Shown one piece after another: positions 10,587 to 19,280 of a DNA stretch of 64,000 nucleotides. The notes beneath the pieces were generated by a model. That model saw only the letters and a list, made by a program, of their open reading frames with translations, was not told the origin of the DNA and made no database searches. Numbering within the stretch: position 1 is the stretch's first letter; each line of letters begins with the position of its first letter. Made by a program: the position numbers and the translations under genes. The stretch is from BOG-1155 sp963717985. Its GTDB lineage: Bacteria > Desulfobacterota > Syntrophorhabdia > Syntrophorhabdales > WCHB1-27. The stretch spans positions 558,001 through 622,000 of the forward strand of contig CAVQYC010000004.1 of NCBI GenBank assembly GCA_963717985.1, given 5' to 3'.

Positions 10587-10762
10587 TTGACTGTGTGCGT
10601 TGAGGGACCGCCCATTGAATTATCACTTTCTTTTCCATCATCGGCAGTCTTAACCCTCTCCCCTTCACGATTGCTTCTGCTCGCGCCGTCGCGCTACTGA
10701 CAGCCGGTTGGCGTCATCATTTCTCGTCATCAGTCATATACTGTACGTTACAAAGGGCCTGG

Positions 10763-10782
10763 ACCCCGGTTTTCACCGGGGT
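10763..10782. repeat. REP-like hairpin
   Basis: ACCCCGG, a six-base loop and CCGGGGT, followed by GACGA. The reverse complement matches the unit at 57411-57440 at nearly all non-loop positions, so it belongs to a dispersed REP-type family. It lies 42 bases past the 3' end of the oxidoreductase gene. Confidence 0.7.
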
Positions 10783-10824
10783 GACGACTAAAATGGTATT
10801 ATTTCACAGCTTCTACCCCCGCCT

Positions 10825-11433
10825 CTATAGGATGGCCCCTGGCGTTTCTCTCGGAAAGAACCTATCAATAGTCATCCTCACCTCGTCAAGCCACTCCTTT
10901 CTTTGGTCTTCCGTGCTCGTGACAACGACACTAAACGTTCGGCGGTAGAAAGTGCCGACACCGCACAGACCAAACACGCAGTTTCGCCAAATTGTTTCAA
11001 GCGGGTCTCCGAAAGTATTCCTTTCTCTTTCCGGTTGAGTATTGGAAGTATTGAGAACTACAGCGGCTTTAGCTTTGAGCAGGCCCTTCGGTATGCCTTC
11101 TCCGGAGTCTCCATCCAGGAATTCATAGGCCATTCCGGGCCGGATCACTCTGTCAATCCAGCCTTTCAAAATGGCAGGGGGTTGACCCCACCAGTTCGGG
11201 TGAATGATGACAATACCCTCTGCTTGCCCGATTTCCTCGCAATGCCTTCTGATAGCCGTTGGCAACAGGGCGTCTTTGAGAAGTTCTTTGTCGGTAAGCA
11301 GCGGCTGGAAATTCTCGGCATAAAGATCATGAAGAAAGGCATCATGCCCGTTGCCTTCGAGTTGCCCCACCACGGTTTGCGCGATTGCATGGTTGAAGCT
11401 CTTCGGATCAGGATGCGCAAGAATGACTGACAT
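10825..11433 (-). CDS. NAD(P)H-dependent flavodoxin-fold oxidoreductase
   Basis: About 202 residues of the NQO1/MdaB/KefF-type flavodoxin-2 family, which bind FMN or FAD and reduce quinones or similar acceptors by two electrons. SVILAHPDPKSFNHAIA is the N-terminal phosphate-binding loop, and IVIIHPNWWGQPPAILKGWIDRV is the family core motif. NTSNTQPE near residue 132 fits the next flavin loop. ATG at 11433 is preferred; an in-frame GTG lies two codons upstream. It stands alone between accessory genes, so the natural substrate cannot be inferred. Confidence 0.88.
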   Translation of the reverse strand: MSVILAHPDPKSFNHAIAQTVVGQLEGNGHDAFLHDLYAENFQPLLTDKELLKDALLPTAIRRHCEEIGQAEGIVIIHPNWWGQPPAILKGWIDRVIRPGMAYEFLDGDSGEGIPKGLLKAKAAVVLNTSNTQPERERNTFGDPLETIWRNCVFGLCGVGTFYRRTFSVVVTSTEDQRKEWLDEVRMTIDRFFPRETPGAIL

Positions 11434-11880
11434 TCGCACGGTCGTTATTGCCTCTCAGGTATTTTCACATAACGCAAAGTTTCTCTAACTATACAAGAAC
11501 CTCAAACATCCTGCAAGCATGCGGCATTTCGAGTGACCAAGGGGGCGTTGTTATTTTGTTCTTTCTCATGTCCATGTCAAGATGGAGAGGCCGCTGAAAT
11601 CGAGACGTCCGTCCTGTGTGAGCGCTTCTTTCTTGATGTGTACGAGGACAACCCGGCCGATGATCTCATTCACCGGACCATCATGTAAGCCTTTCCGACT
11701 GCCATACCCTTATCCTCCATTATCAAAGAAAGTAGCCCAAGGGCACGTTGTTATTTTGTCAACTTGCTAATTGCCCTTTGCAGGGAGTTGCTGTCCTCCA
11801 CGAGATGCCTGCATCTATAGTCCAAGGGGCTCTTGAAAAGTTGAAATCTGATTGCACCGATGTGAAGCAGACGGAACCGG
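11434..11880. other. Gene-poor stretch with a gene remnant and a 200-bp spaced repeat
   Basis: No intact gene seen. A remnant of a flavin-reductase-like gene (11566-11710) lies between two near-identical 21-bp strings ending in CGTTGTTATTTTGT, at 11539-11559 and 11739-11759. Their spacing is exactly 200 bases. Confidence 0.55.
11566..11710 (-). pseudogene. C-terminal remnant of a flavin-reductase-like gene
   Basis: On the minus strand one frame reads GPVNEIIGRVVLVHIKKEAL and continues as TQDGRLDFSGLSILTW to a stop at 11566-11568. The GRVVLVHI-(x)n-DGRLD pattern is that of flavin-reductase (DIM6/NTAB-like) C-termini. No start or upstream FMN-binding part is present, so this is a fragment. The family call rests on a short stretch. 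Confidence 0.4.
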
Positions 11881-12399
11881 TTAACGCCTCCTTCCTCTCC
11901 AGAACTCCAGCTTCAGCAGTTCGAGCACGTTGTAGACAATGGGACAGACCGTGCTGTTTTGGACGACTTGTATCAGTCTTGATATGAAATCACGCTTGTG
12001 CAGGTTGGGGAATGACCTGCAATTGCCGGGGCGCGCCTCATATACGGTGCAGAGCTTGTCTTGCAGGAACGGGCAAGGCGCCTGTCTTGAGACGTATGTG
12101 CCTTTGTCTTCTCCCGGTTGGAGATATTCACTTATTAGCTCGTCTTCGGGAAGAAGCAGGTGCTTGGCCAACCGTCGGATATCACTCTTTATCAACTGCG
12201 GGGACATGACCTTGCAGCAGTGTGCGCATGTGCAACAATCGATCGTCGCCGCTACGGCTGCGTAATAGTCTGCTACCGCACGATCCAACCTCGCTTGCGA
12301 AAGATCACTGCCTTTAAGGAATATGCGAAAGCGCCAGTTCTCGTCTTGCTTATTCTCGGCCAGTATCTTAACCTTGTTAATGTCGGTCTCGATATTCAT
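11881..12399 (-). CDS. YkgJ-type cysteine-cluster protein
   Basis: About 172 residues. The cysteine pattern CCTCAHCC (residues about 54-61), then CPFLQDKLCTVYEARPGNC, matches the YkgJ/UPF0153 family, thought to bind zinc or an iron-sulfur centre; the role is unknown. I prefer the ATG at 12399, since GAGG lies six bases before it. The open frame extends to 12495, but that extension runs into the neighbouring insertion sequence, whose left end is at 12443. The element therefore inserted only 44 bp upstream of this start and probably replaced or disturbed the promoter. Confidence 0.75.
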   Translation of the reverse strand: MNIETDINKVKILAENKQDENWRFRIFLKGSDLSQARLDRAVADYYAAVAATIDCCTCAHCCKVMSPQLIKSDIRRLAKHLLLPEDELISEYLQPGEDKGTYVSRQAPCPFLQDKLCTVYEARPGNCRSFPNLHKRDFISRLIQVVQNSTVCPIVYNVLELLKLEFWRGRRR

Positions 12400-12442
12400 C
12401 TCGATCCTCACCGGGAGATCAGAGTGGACACCCATAACATTA

Positions 12443-14281
12443 GATTCCTGAGAAGTAACTCTCCACAAATAACTATTGTATTTAATTACATACAATGATA
12501 GAATATGTCATGTATAAGAAAACACCACCTCAACAAAAACTACTCGGCGTGGAGACGCAGGTGTCCCCCTCTTTGCGGAACCGTCTTGAGTCTTCATGGG
12601 CTCACCTGTTTAGAGGCGAGGTATTTCCAATCCTGTTCAGGAACGAAGATCGCTATGCGATTCTGTACGGCACAACAGGCCGGCCTAATTTCAGCGTTGC
12701 GCGTCTTTTGGGTTTGTGTCTCCTTCAGGAGTGGAGCAACTTGAGTGACCAGGAGGCCCTCGACACCTTCAGCTTTGACACCCGGTGGCGATACGCCTTG
12801 GATGTCAGCGATGAGGAAGATTATTTGTCCCGTCGCTCTCTTGTAGAGTTCCGCAGGCGATTGGCCGCCAAAGACCCGGAGATGAAGCTGGTCCGCCATG
12901 TATTCGACAATATCAGAGATTCAGCGATAAGCAAACTTGGCCTCTCGTCTTCCAGCCAGCGGCTTGATTCTACCCACATAATCTCGAACATTCGTGTACG
13001 AGGCAGATTGGCTCTATTCTCGAATACGCTCACCCAGTTTCTCAAGAGTCTGAATGAAGATCAATTGTCGAGAGTCCCGAAGGCAATTCAGGAATGGCAT
13101 TCAAGCGAACCCGAGGGTTGGTTCGGATTGGGTCCGGCCGAGCAGAAGATCAAGCTGGAAGAACTGGCGCAGTATCTCTATGACCTTATTGTTATCTTCG
13201 AGAAGGATAATGAACTTACAGGCAATGAGCCGTACCAATTGTTGAAGCGCCTTTTCTCCGAACAATGCGAATTCACCTCAGACCAAGAATCGTCCAAGGT
13301 CCAGGTGAAGAAAAAGAGTGAAGGAGCAACCCTTCAATCCCCTTACGACCCGGATGCGTCCTGCGGACATAAAGGGCCGGGATACAGCCTTCATGTTACG
13401 GAGACGTGCAAGAATACCGGAAAAACCGAAATCATCACAGACTATGAGGTGCATGGCGCCGCCAGATCCGACATCGGCAAGGCCCTTCCTGTTATCGAAC
13501 GTTTGGAGGCTGCCGGGTTGAAGCCCGAAGCGCTCTTTGCCGACGGCGGTTATCCGTCTGTCCCTTCAGCGGCAAAGGTCATAGAGCAAGGTATCGAATT
13601 CGTCACGCCCGTCAACCGCAGCAGGCTCTCCGACGATATCGTGGGCAGAGACCTTTTCTCCTTCGACTCGGAAGGTTTGGTGACCCGATGTCCCATGGGT
13701 AATAGTCCCATAGACCATCGCATACTGAGCGGCAACAACAGCACCCGTCGTTCTCTCCATGCGATCTTTGACGGAAACGCCTGTCGATCGTGCACGATGC
13801 TCGATAGGTGCCCGGTAAGAGCTCCGAACCACCGCAACAAAGGCTGCCAGGCCCGTGAAACGGTCGGGGACTTTCGTCTGGAGATCACTGCCGAGCTTCG
13901 CCTGCGGGATCAGATGTATGCCATCCAGCAGACCACTGAATGGAAGGACCGGTACAAGATTCGTGCAGGGATCGAAGCAACGAACTCCGAACTGAAACGA
14001 GCGCACGGAATCGGCAGACTTCGGGTGCGCCGGCTGGCAAAAGTATGCTTTGCCGTGGCATGCAAGCTGATCGCCTGCAACATAAAGAGGTGGGCCAAGG
14101 CCCCTTGGGCCTTGAAAAAGACCCTGGAAGGCTGCATATCGTCTCTTTGTATTAGCATGAAGGTATTCTTGGCCCAAATAGTCAGCGTGTCCTTGCCTAA
14201 GAAGTTCATCTTCACGATGGTGGTAACACAACGATGGTGACGATTGATCCTTTCAGAAAGGGCACTTTCTTCTCAGGAATC
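12443..14281 (+). mobile_element. IS1182-type insertion sequence with 6-bp target duplication
   Basis: 1839 bp bounded by perfect 13-bp inverted repeats, GATTCCTGAGAAG at 12443-12455 and its complement CTTCTCAGGAATC at 14269-14281. The bases just outside are ACATTA on both sides (12437-12442 and 14282-14287), a direct sign of transposition. One transposase gene fills the element. The intact ends, duplication and frame suggest recent arrival. Confidence 0.9.
12495..14240 (+). CDS. Transposase, IS1182 type
   Basis: 581-residue DDE transposase. The N-terminal region (FRNEDRYAILYGTTGRPNFS, then VARLLGLCLLQEWSNLSDQE) is the DUF772-type domain seen in IS1182 and IS5 relatives. Likely catalytic acids are in LDSTHIIS (about residue 157), ALFADGGYPS (about 347) and AGIEATNSELKRAHG (about 496). 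Cysteines near 430-460 (CRSC, CPVR) lie in the zinc-like insert typical of this group. The frame is uninterrupted. ATG at 12510 is an alternative start; neither has a clear ribosome site. Confidence 0.92.
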   Translation: MIEYVMYKKTPPQQKLLGVETQVSPSLRNRLESSWAHLFRGEVFPILFRNEDRYAILYGTTGRPNFSVARLLGLCLLQEWSNLSDQEALDTFSFDTRWRYALDVSDEEDYLSRRSLVEFRRRLAAKDPEMKLVRHVFDNIRDSAISKLGLSSSSQRLDSTHIISNIRVRGRLALFSNTLTQFLKSLNEDQLSRVPKAIQEWHSSEPEGWFGLGPAEQKIKLEELAQYLYDLIVIFEKDNELTGNEPYQLLKRLFSEQCEFTSDQESSKVQVKKKSEGATLQSPYDPDASCGHKGPGYSLHVTETCKNTGKTEIITDYEVHGAARSDIGKALPVIERLEAAGLKPEALFADGGYPSVPSAAKVIEQGIEFVTPVNRSRLSDDIVGRDLFSFDSEGLVTRCPMGNSPIDHRILSGNNSTRRSLHAIFDGNACRSCTMLDRCPVRAPNHRNKGCQARETVGDFRLEITAELRLRDQMYAIQQTTEWKDRYKIRAGIEATNSELKRAHGIGRLRVRRLAKVCFAVACKLIACNIKRWAKAPWALKKTLEGCISSLCISMKVFLAQIVSVSLPKKFIFTMVVTQRW

Positions 14282-14577
14282 ACATTATAACTTTTTCTCT
14301 CGATGTCGCACTGTTAAAAATGCTTTCTTATCCCACTTTTCTAGAGGGCCACGGGACGGTCAAGAGCCCCATCGCCCCCCGTGATATCAAAAACCCGGAA
14401 AAGGCGCGCGGCCGTATTTTCTGATATGCCGGTGTAACAGAAAAATCCGCAAAAACTCAACTATTTTAGATAATTGCCGATAATCCTTTTAGAGGCGGAT
14501 TCCATTGCATTCAACTGTAGCCGATCTTTGTTCACATCGACAGCCAGGGAATCAAACAGGTAAAGACGAAGGTCGAC
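14282..14577. other. Intergenic stretch upstream of the HDOD gene
   Basis: About 300 bases between the IS1182-type element and the HDOD gene. I see no gene or clear terminator here. The last 20 bases hold the probable ribosome site (GAAGG) of the HDOD start at 14578. Before the insertion this region would have formed the spacer upstream of the YkgJ-like gene. Confidence 0.5.
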
Positions 14578-15348
14578 ATGCTTACGCGTGCTGAAGAACA
14601 AATGAAGGCGATGGAGAAGGCGATTTCCGACGAGGATAGAGAAATCCTCCTTGATATTCAGGAGAAGTTTCTTGAAAGCATGGGCTTCGGCTTCAACATG
14701 GAAGTCATGGATATACTCGACAACGAAAATGCCACCCAGGGGCAAATAGAATCAATTAAGGACATGCTGAACCAGCCGATCTGCGCGAAATTGTACGGTA
14801 TAGGCAACTCCGTGTATTACGGCAAGCTGCGAAAGGGGAATATCGCCTCTTTTTTCGAGGTAGTACTGCGGCTCGGTACCGATCAGACTAAGATGTATAT
14901 TATAGTATTGGCGCTTCTCCACACGGCAAGAAGTGCTCAGGCGAGGCAGCTTTTCGCAAAGGGTATTGCGACATCAGTCATGGGGAAGATTACCGCAGGA
15001 AGGCTCGGGCTGTCGCACGAGGGTGCGAGCAGGGTGGAGCTTGCCGGGCTGTTCCTTGAAATAGGCAAGATGATCGCCCTAATATATAAGGAAGAAGAGC
15101 AAAAGTATCAATTGCCCCCCGATTTCCCTGACAGGTTCAGCCTGTTCATAGGCCTCAAGGTAATCAAGCTTTTTCGCCTGCCACCTTATCTTAACGACGT
15201 CCTCCTCGAGCATGCTATCGCGTTCGACGAAGAGTCATTTTCGGTTGCAACCATTGTGCACATGGTCCACTTGCTTGTCAAGAGCCAAGGTAATTCCCCA
15301 CCCCCGGGGCGGCGGTAATTCCTCACTTCTGCCCGGATGGGTAGTCAG

Positions 15349-16095
15349 TCATCGGTTGTTGTTTGGGCTCAGTTTCCTCCTATATGATTCTCCTTCATCT
15401 ATAATGATGTGATGGGCATGGTGGCTCAGGCGGTCGAGCGCTGAGTTGGCCATGACCGGATCGGGGAAAAGACCTATCCAGTCCTGCGGCGGCCGGTTGC
15501 TGGTGATGACGATGGATGACCGAAGGTGCCGCTCCGCGACGAGCTCGTAGAAGTCCTCCGCCTGGATCGGCGTCAACGCTGTAAGCCCGAAGTCATCGAT
15601 AATGAGGAGGTCCGGTCTCACGAACCTCTTGAGCTGCCTCTCCCATGACTGATCCGCTCGTGCCGCAAAAAGGCTCCTGAGTATCTTTGCCGATTTAATA
15701 AAGAGCGTCGTATATCCTCTCCTGCAAGCCTCGTGTCCCAGCGCCTCGGCCAAGTGGGTCTTCCCCACGCCGGCGGGTCCGTATATGAGGACATGCTCTT
15801 TTTTCTCTATGAACAGACAGGTCGCGAGGTCGGTAACAACGCCCCTTCTGATCCTTGGATTGAAGGCAAAGTCGAACCCCTCCAGAGTCTTCTCTTCTTC
15901 GAAGGCGGCCTGCCGGATACGGAGGGATAGCTTCTTCGCCTCTCTCCGTTCGATCTCGTCCTGGATGATAAGGGTGAGAAAAGCGAGATGGGACAGGTCG
16001 TCATTTGTCACCTGGGCAAGCCTGAGCTCCAGGCTTTCCAGGAACCCTCCCAGCTTCAACTTACGTAATTGGTCTATGAGGTGGTGGTCGATCAT
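15349..16095 (-). CDS. istB: IstB-type transposition helper ATPase
   Basis: 248-residue AAA+ ATPase that directs the IstA transposase to its target. It has a Walker A GPAGVGKTHLA near residue 105, a Walker B LLIIDDFG near 167, and the IstB C-terminal SALDRLSHHAHHIII. The start ATG at 16095 overlaps the istA stop by four bases, the normal coupling in IS21 elements. Full length and apparently intact. Confidence 0.95.
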   Translation of the reverse strand: MIDHHLIDQLRKLKLGGFLESLELRLAQVTNDDLSHLAFLTLIIQDEIERREAKKLSLRIRQAAFEEEKTLEGFDFAFNPRIRRGVVTDLATCLFIEKKEHVLIYGPAGVGKTHLAEALGHEACRRGYTTLFIKSAKILRSLFAARADQSWERQLKRFVRPDLLIIDDFGLTALTPIQAEDFYELVAERHLRSSIVITSNRPPQDWIGLFPDPVMANSALDRLSHHAHHIIIDEGESYRRKLSPNNNR

Positions 16096-17648
16096 CGCGC
16101 GACCCCCTTAAAATAATCGGGTGATCGGAGGAAGCGCTTCCCCAGTTCCGACAACGGCGCCGTTCTGGTGGTCATGTGATCTGTCTGGGTCATGCCGTTC
16201 TCAAGCATGGCCTTGATGCTCTTGTATCTGGTATTGCCGAAGGAAAGAGCCCTCTCCGCGACCTTCTCGATGATGTCGCGGTATTTTTCCGCGAGACGCA
16301 GGATTGCCTGGGTTTTACGGAGGTTCCTCATGGCGTGTTCCTCAAGGATTGCCGTGATGAGCGCCTCGGTGTGGGGACCATACTCGGCGGCCTTCTTCCG
16401 GCACCATGTAGGCGTTGCCATAAGAAAGGCGAGTTTATCCGGCGGATAGTCTGTCTGGTCGGTGACCCAGCTCCCTGGCCGGGACGCCCGCGGATGGAGC
16501 TTGATTCGCTCGTGGTCAAGGAAAACCTCTACCTTTTTGTACGTTCCCTTCGCCCACACCTTTTTCCCGATGTATCTCGTAGGGAGGGAGTAATAGGACT
16601 TGTCGAAGACGATGTGGTGGTCGGGATGGACCGTGCACTTCTTCCATAAGGGACGCTCGAAAGGCGCGTCCGGAAGGGCTTTCAGCCGGGGCCTTTCTTC
16701 GGCGAGGAAGACGGGATAGGGCTTTCTCTTTGTGGTACCATGGATCTCCTGGCCGATCTCCTCCTTGCACCAGTGCAGCGCCCGCTCGTTCGCCTCATGG
16801 ATATCCTTGAACGTCCTGCCTGCAAGGAGATGCTTTTTCACCACCGCAACGGACCGCTCGACCTTTCCCTTTTGTTCGGCGTCCCCCGCCTTGGCAGGGT
16901 CAGCGACAAAACCATAGTATCGTTCGAGATCGGCATAGGCGTAATTGACGAGGGGGTCATAAATGTCCGCCTTCAAAACACCGGATTTTAGGTTGTCCAG
17001 GGTTACCCTTGCGGGTACCCCTCCGAGCCACTGGAAGGCCCGTTCGTGGCAGTCGAGCCAGGTGGGGATGTCCTGGTGGAAGACGAACCGCACGAACCGA
17101 TGGCGGCTAAAAGACAGGGTCATGATGAACGCCCAGGTCTTGCGCTTCCTTTGCGCCTCGGGATCGTACATGAGCCCCGCGTAGCCGAAGTCTACCTGCG
17201 CCTCATCGCCTGCAGGCGTCTCGATGCGGACGGTCACGTGGGGCTTTTCCCGGTGGAACTCCTTTCTCACATACCGCTTGACGGTGGTGTAGCCGACGTC
17301 AATGTTGTAGTTCTCCTTCAAAAGCCGCCATGCCTGCTTGGCGGTCATGCGAGTGTCATCGAACCATTGTTTGATATCATCCCGGTACTGTGCGACGAGA
17401 TCAAACGCCGGACGCTCGTAGGCAGCCGCCTGCGTTGCCATAAGGTCCTTCAACTTACCGATGATCTCCTGCTCGTCAGGGAGAGGACTTCCACGGTCTA
17501 TCGACAGCTCGTTTATCATGCCAAGATACTTGCGCACGGTTTTGCGATCAAGGCCCAGCGATTTGCTGATCTGCTGGATCTTTCTTCCCTGGTGCCACTG
17601 GTAGATTGTCTCCACAACTTCATTCATCGGTATATCCCTCCTTGCCAT
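16092..17648 (-). CDS. istA: IS21-family transposase IstA
   Basis: 518 residues from the ATG at 17648, which has GGAGGG just upstream; the longer frame to 17720 lacks such a site. The N-terminus holds a helix-turn-helix (ISKSLGLDRKTVRKYL). The integrase-like core has candidate acidic residues in EAQVDFGYAGL, VTLDNLKSGVL and EQKGKVERSVAVV. The C-terminal part includes the GKKVWAKGTYKKVEVFLD strand region. It is complete, so the element could be active. Confidence 0.95.
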   Translation of the reverse strand: MARRDIPMNEVVETIYQWHQGRKIQQISKSLGLDRKTVRKYLGMINELSIDRGSPLPDEQEIIGKLKDLMATQAAAYERPAFDLVAQYRDDIKQWFDDTRMTAKQAWRLLKENYNIDVGYTTVKRYVRKEFHREKPHVTVRIETPAGDEAQVDFGYAGLMYDPEAQRKRKTWAFIMTLSFSRHRFVRFVFHQDIPTWLDCHERAFQWLGGVPARVTLDNLKSGVLKADIYDPLVNYAYADLERYYGFVADPAKAGDAEQKGKVERSVAVVKKHLLAGRTFKDIHEANERALHWCKEEIGQEIHGTTKRKPYPVFLAEERPRLKALPDAPFERPLWKKCTVHPDHHIVFDKSYYSLPTRYIGKKVWAKGTYKKVEVFLDHERIKLHPRASRPGSWVTDQTDYPPDKLAFLMATPTWCRKKAAEYGPHTEALITAILEEHAMRNLRKTQAILRLAEKYRDIIEKVAERALSFGNTRYKSIKAMLENGMTQTDHMTTRTAPLSELGKRFLRSPDYFKGVAR

Positions 17649-18018
17649 GATCCCTCCGTTCCCATTTGTTGCCATAGGAATGGCAGGATCAGATTCGGTT
17701 TGTCTACCGACATCCGGCAAAAGTGGGGAATTATCTTGGCCCTACCAAGTGGGGAATAACCTTGGCCCTAAGAGCCTTCTAGTGGGGATATACCATAGTC
17801 CTCGACAACTTGCTCGTTGCGGATACTTTTTCGTCAAGGGGTCTGCTATCACTCAAAGTGCCTTTGCCCGATGCTGATGGTTTTACCGTAAGCCACTATG
17901 GTGACATGATCAAGGAATGGTTTCGGGCCATAGGGCTCGATGAGTATATCGAAATAGTGGAAGCGCCTACGGCAAAACAGAAAAGGTTTCTACCCGAACA
18001 AACGGATTGAATATAGCA

Positions 18019-18075
18019 GGACGAGGGGTAGTTCCGTTCATTCCGTTTATCCCTCAGCATTCGTCTCCTTAGCGA
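18019..18075. repeat. Third copy of the dispersed 45-bp element
   Basis: ACGAGGGG, TAGTTCCGTTCATTCCGTTT and the CTCCTTAGCGACCCCG tail match the copies at 9756-9850 with a few changes and a 5-base gap. It begins nine bases after the stop of the split HDOD gene. Confidence 0.65.
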
Positions 18076-18173
18076 CCCCGGTGGCACTCCTGGCGGATTA
18101 TTTCTTCGATCCGCACTTCGGGCTTGGTACAGCGTGCGACCTAAAGACCCCCTGACCGGATATGGACCCCGGT

Positions 18174-18470
18174 CTAACGGATATGTATAGGAAAGACTAA
18201 GTTGATGCCCGGCGGAGGGGGCGGCGGCGCGTATACGATCGGTGGAGGAACCACATAGCCGGGCGCCGGGTAGTAGTACCCTCCGGGTCCGTAGTATCCC
18301 CGGGGTCCGTAGTATCCATGGCCGTGGTATCCGCGCCCATGGTACCCTCTGCCATCCCTTGCCAGAACCGGCGTTATGGACATTCCGACGACGATGACGG
18401 CAAGAACGAGAACTGTCGCGGTCCTCGCAATTGCCCTAATGTTCCCGGCCCATTTGTTCGAGCTTTTCAT
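18174..18470 (-). CDS. Small secreted Gly/Tyr/Pro-rich protein
   Basis: 98 residues from the ATG at 18470, which follows GGAGG. A signal peptide (TATVLVLAVIVVGMSITPVLA) is followed by GYHGRGYHGHGYYGP-like repeats and a proline-rich tail (PPPIVYAPPPPPPG). Such low-complexity proteins are often periplasmic or surface associated; the function is unknown. It lies 32 bases downstream of the LTXXQ gene on the same strand and is probably cotranscribed. The open frame continues upstream to 18767, but that part overlaps the neighbour and is not the real start. Confidence 0.72.
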   Translation of the reverse strand: MKSSNKWAGNIRAIARTATVLVLAVIVVGMSITPVLARDGRGYHGRGYHGHGYYGPRGYYGPGGYYYPAPGYVVPPPIVYAPPPPPPGINLVFPIHIR

Positions 18471-18502
18471 GGCATCCTCCTCACTCTTCGGGTCACTCGG
18501 TC

Positions 18503-18982
18503 TCATCTCTTCTTTGATCTCTTCTTGAGATCGTGTTTCGTGAAAAGGCTGTCTGCGATCTTTCTCTGTTCGTCGGACATACCGGCATAGAGGACCTCGA
18601 AGACCGGGATGAACTTGTTCAGTCCTGCAGCATGGGCGTCGGTGATTGCGGCATAGGACTTGAGGTCCTCCACGGCGTTCAAGGTGTTTCCCTTCTCTTG
18701 CCTGGCCTTTACAAGGGGCTCCATGGTTGCCGCGTTCTCCCGCATCACTCCGGCGACTTTGTTCCACTGGTCTTCCTGGGTTGCCGTAATCTTGAGCTTG
18801 GAATGAAGGTCATTGATCCGCGCCCCGACATGGTCGGTTTCAGACATCTTCGACTTAGGTGCGGCGGTACCGGTCTGTGCCTTTGAAATCACCGGACTTC
18901 CAAGAATGACGGCCATGCAGAAAAATGCAGCCACAGCAAGAACCGTGGCGGAGCGGGTAAATCGACACATGCTACGTTTCAT
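18503..18982 (-). CDS. Spy/CpxP-like LTXXQ-motif periplasmic protein
   Basis: 159 residues: signal peptide (ATVLAVAAFFCMAVILGSPV), then a helical body with two LTXXQ-like motifs, LKITATQEDQWNKVAGVM near residue 63 and LYAGMSDEQRKIADSLF near 131. That arrangement is typical of periplasmic chaperones and metal or stress sensors such as Spy and CpxP. GGAGG precedes the ATG. It is the first gene of a two-gene unit with the Gly/Tyr-rich secreted protein, which suggests an envelope-stress role (inference). Confidence 0.8.
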   Translation of the reverse strand: MKRSMCRFTRSATVLAVAAFFCMAVILGSPVISKAQTGTAAPKSKMSETDHVGARINDLHSKLKITATQEDQWNKVAGVMRENAATMEPLVKARQEKGNTLNAVEDLKSYAAITDAHAAGLNKFIPVFEVLYAGMSDEQRKIADSLFTKHDLKKRSKKR

Positions 18983-19280
18983 GATCTGCCTCCGTGTTGT
19001 TTTTTTCGTTATAACACAACCTGCCGGTTGCGGCGGTGCCTCCTCGCGTTCATGAAGAGGTCATAGAACTCACATAGGTTAAATCTAAGTCTCAAGGGAC
19101 CATATTGCAAAGAAATCTCGGGGGACCGTGGATATAGACGCTGGGGGCTTGGTTTCATTGATTACATTATAAGCCTTGCGAATTAGGGCTATCACCGGGC
19201 GTGTTTTGCGCCGACCCGGGAGGAGGTCCGGGAAGAGGCCGATTGATTTTCAGCCGGTGAAGGCATATTATTCTTAAGGG

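Larger units (their letters stand above)
15276..17807 (-). mobile_element. IS21-type insertion sequence with 7-bp target duplication
   Basis: 2532 bp. Both ends begin TGTC-AG when read inward (TGTCAAGAGCC on the left, TGTCGAGGACT on the right), with TATCCCCAC or AATTCCCCAC ten or so bases later. Sub-terminal copies of the GCCAAGGTTATTCCCCACTT motif occur at both ends, as is usual for the multiple transposase sites of IS21. ACTTGCT flanks both sides (15269-15275 and 17808-17814). It carries istA and istB on the minus strand and interrupts an HDOD gene. Confidence 0.9.
14578..18010 (+). pseudogene. HDOD-domain protein gene split by an IS21-type element
   Basis: The first part (14578-15275) encodes residues 1-232 of an HDOD protein (SIKDMLNQPICAKLYGIGN and the FLEIGKMIALIYKEE helix). 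The rest lies beyond the insertion at 17815-18010. Removing the element and one copy of the ACTTGCT duplication restores one frame of 297 residues, reading IVHMVHLLVADTFSSR across the join and ending FLPEQTD. HDOD proteins are signalling modules related to HD hydrolases, usually without their own catalysis. The interrupted gene would make a truncated protein ending in element-derived residues (NSPPPGRR). Confidence 0.9.

Noticed and set aside
11582..11770. 62-codon plus-strand frame
   Set aside because: It is the complement of the flavin-reductase-like remnant, which reads better on the minus strand.
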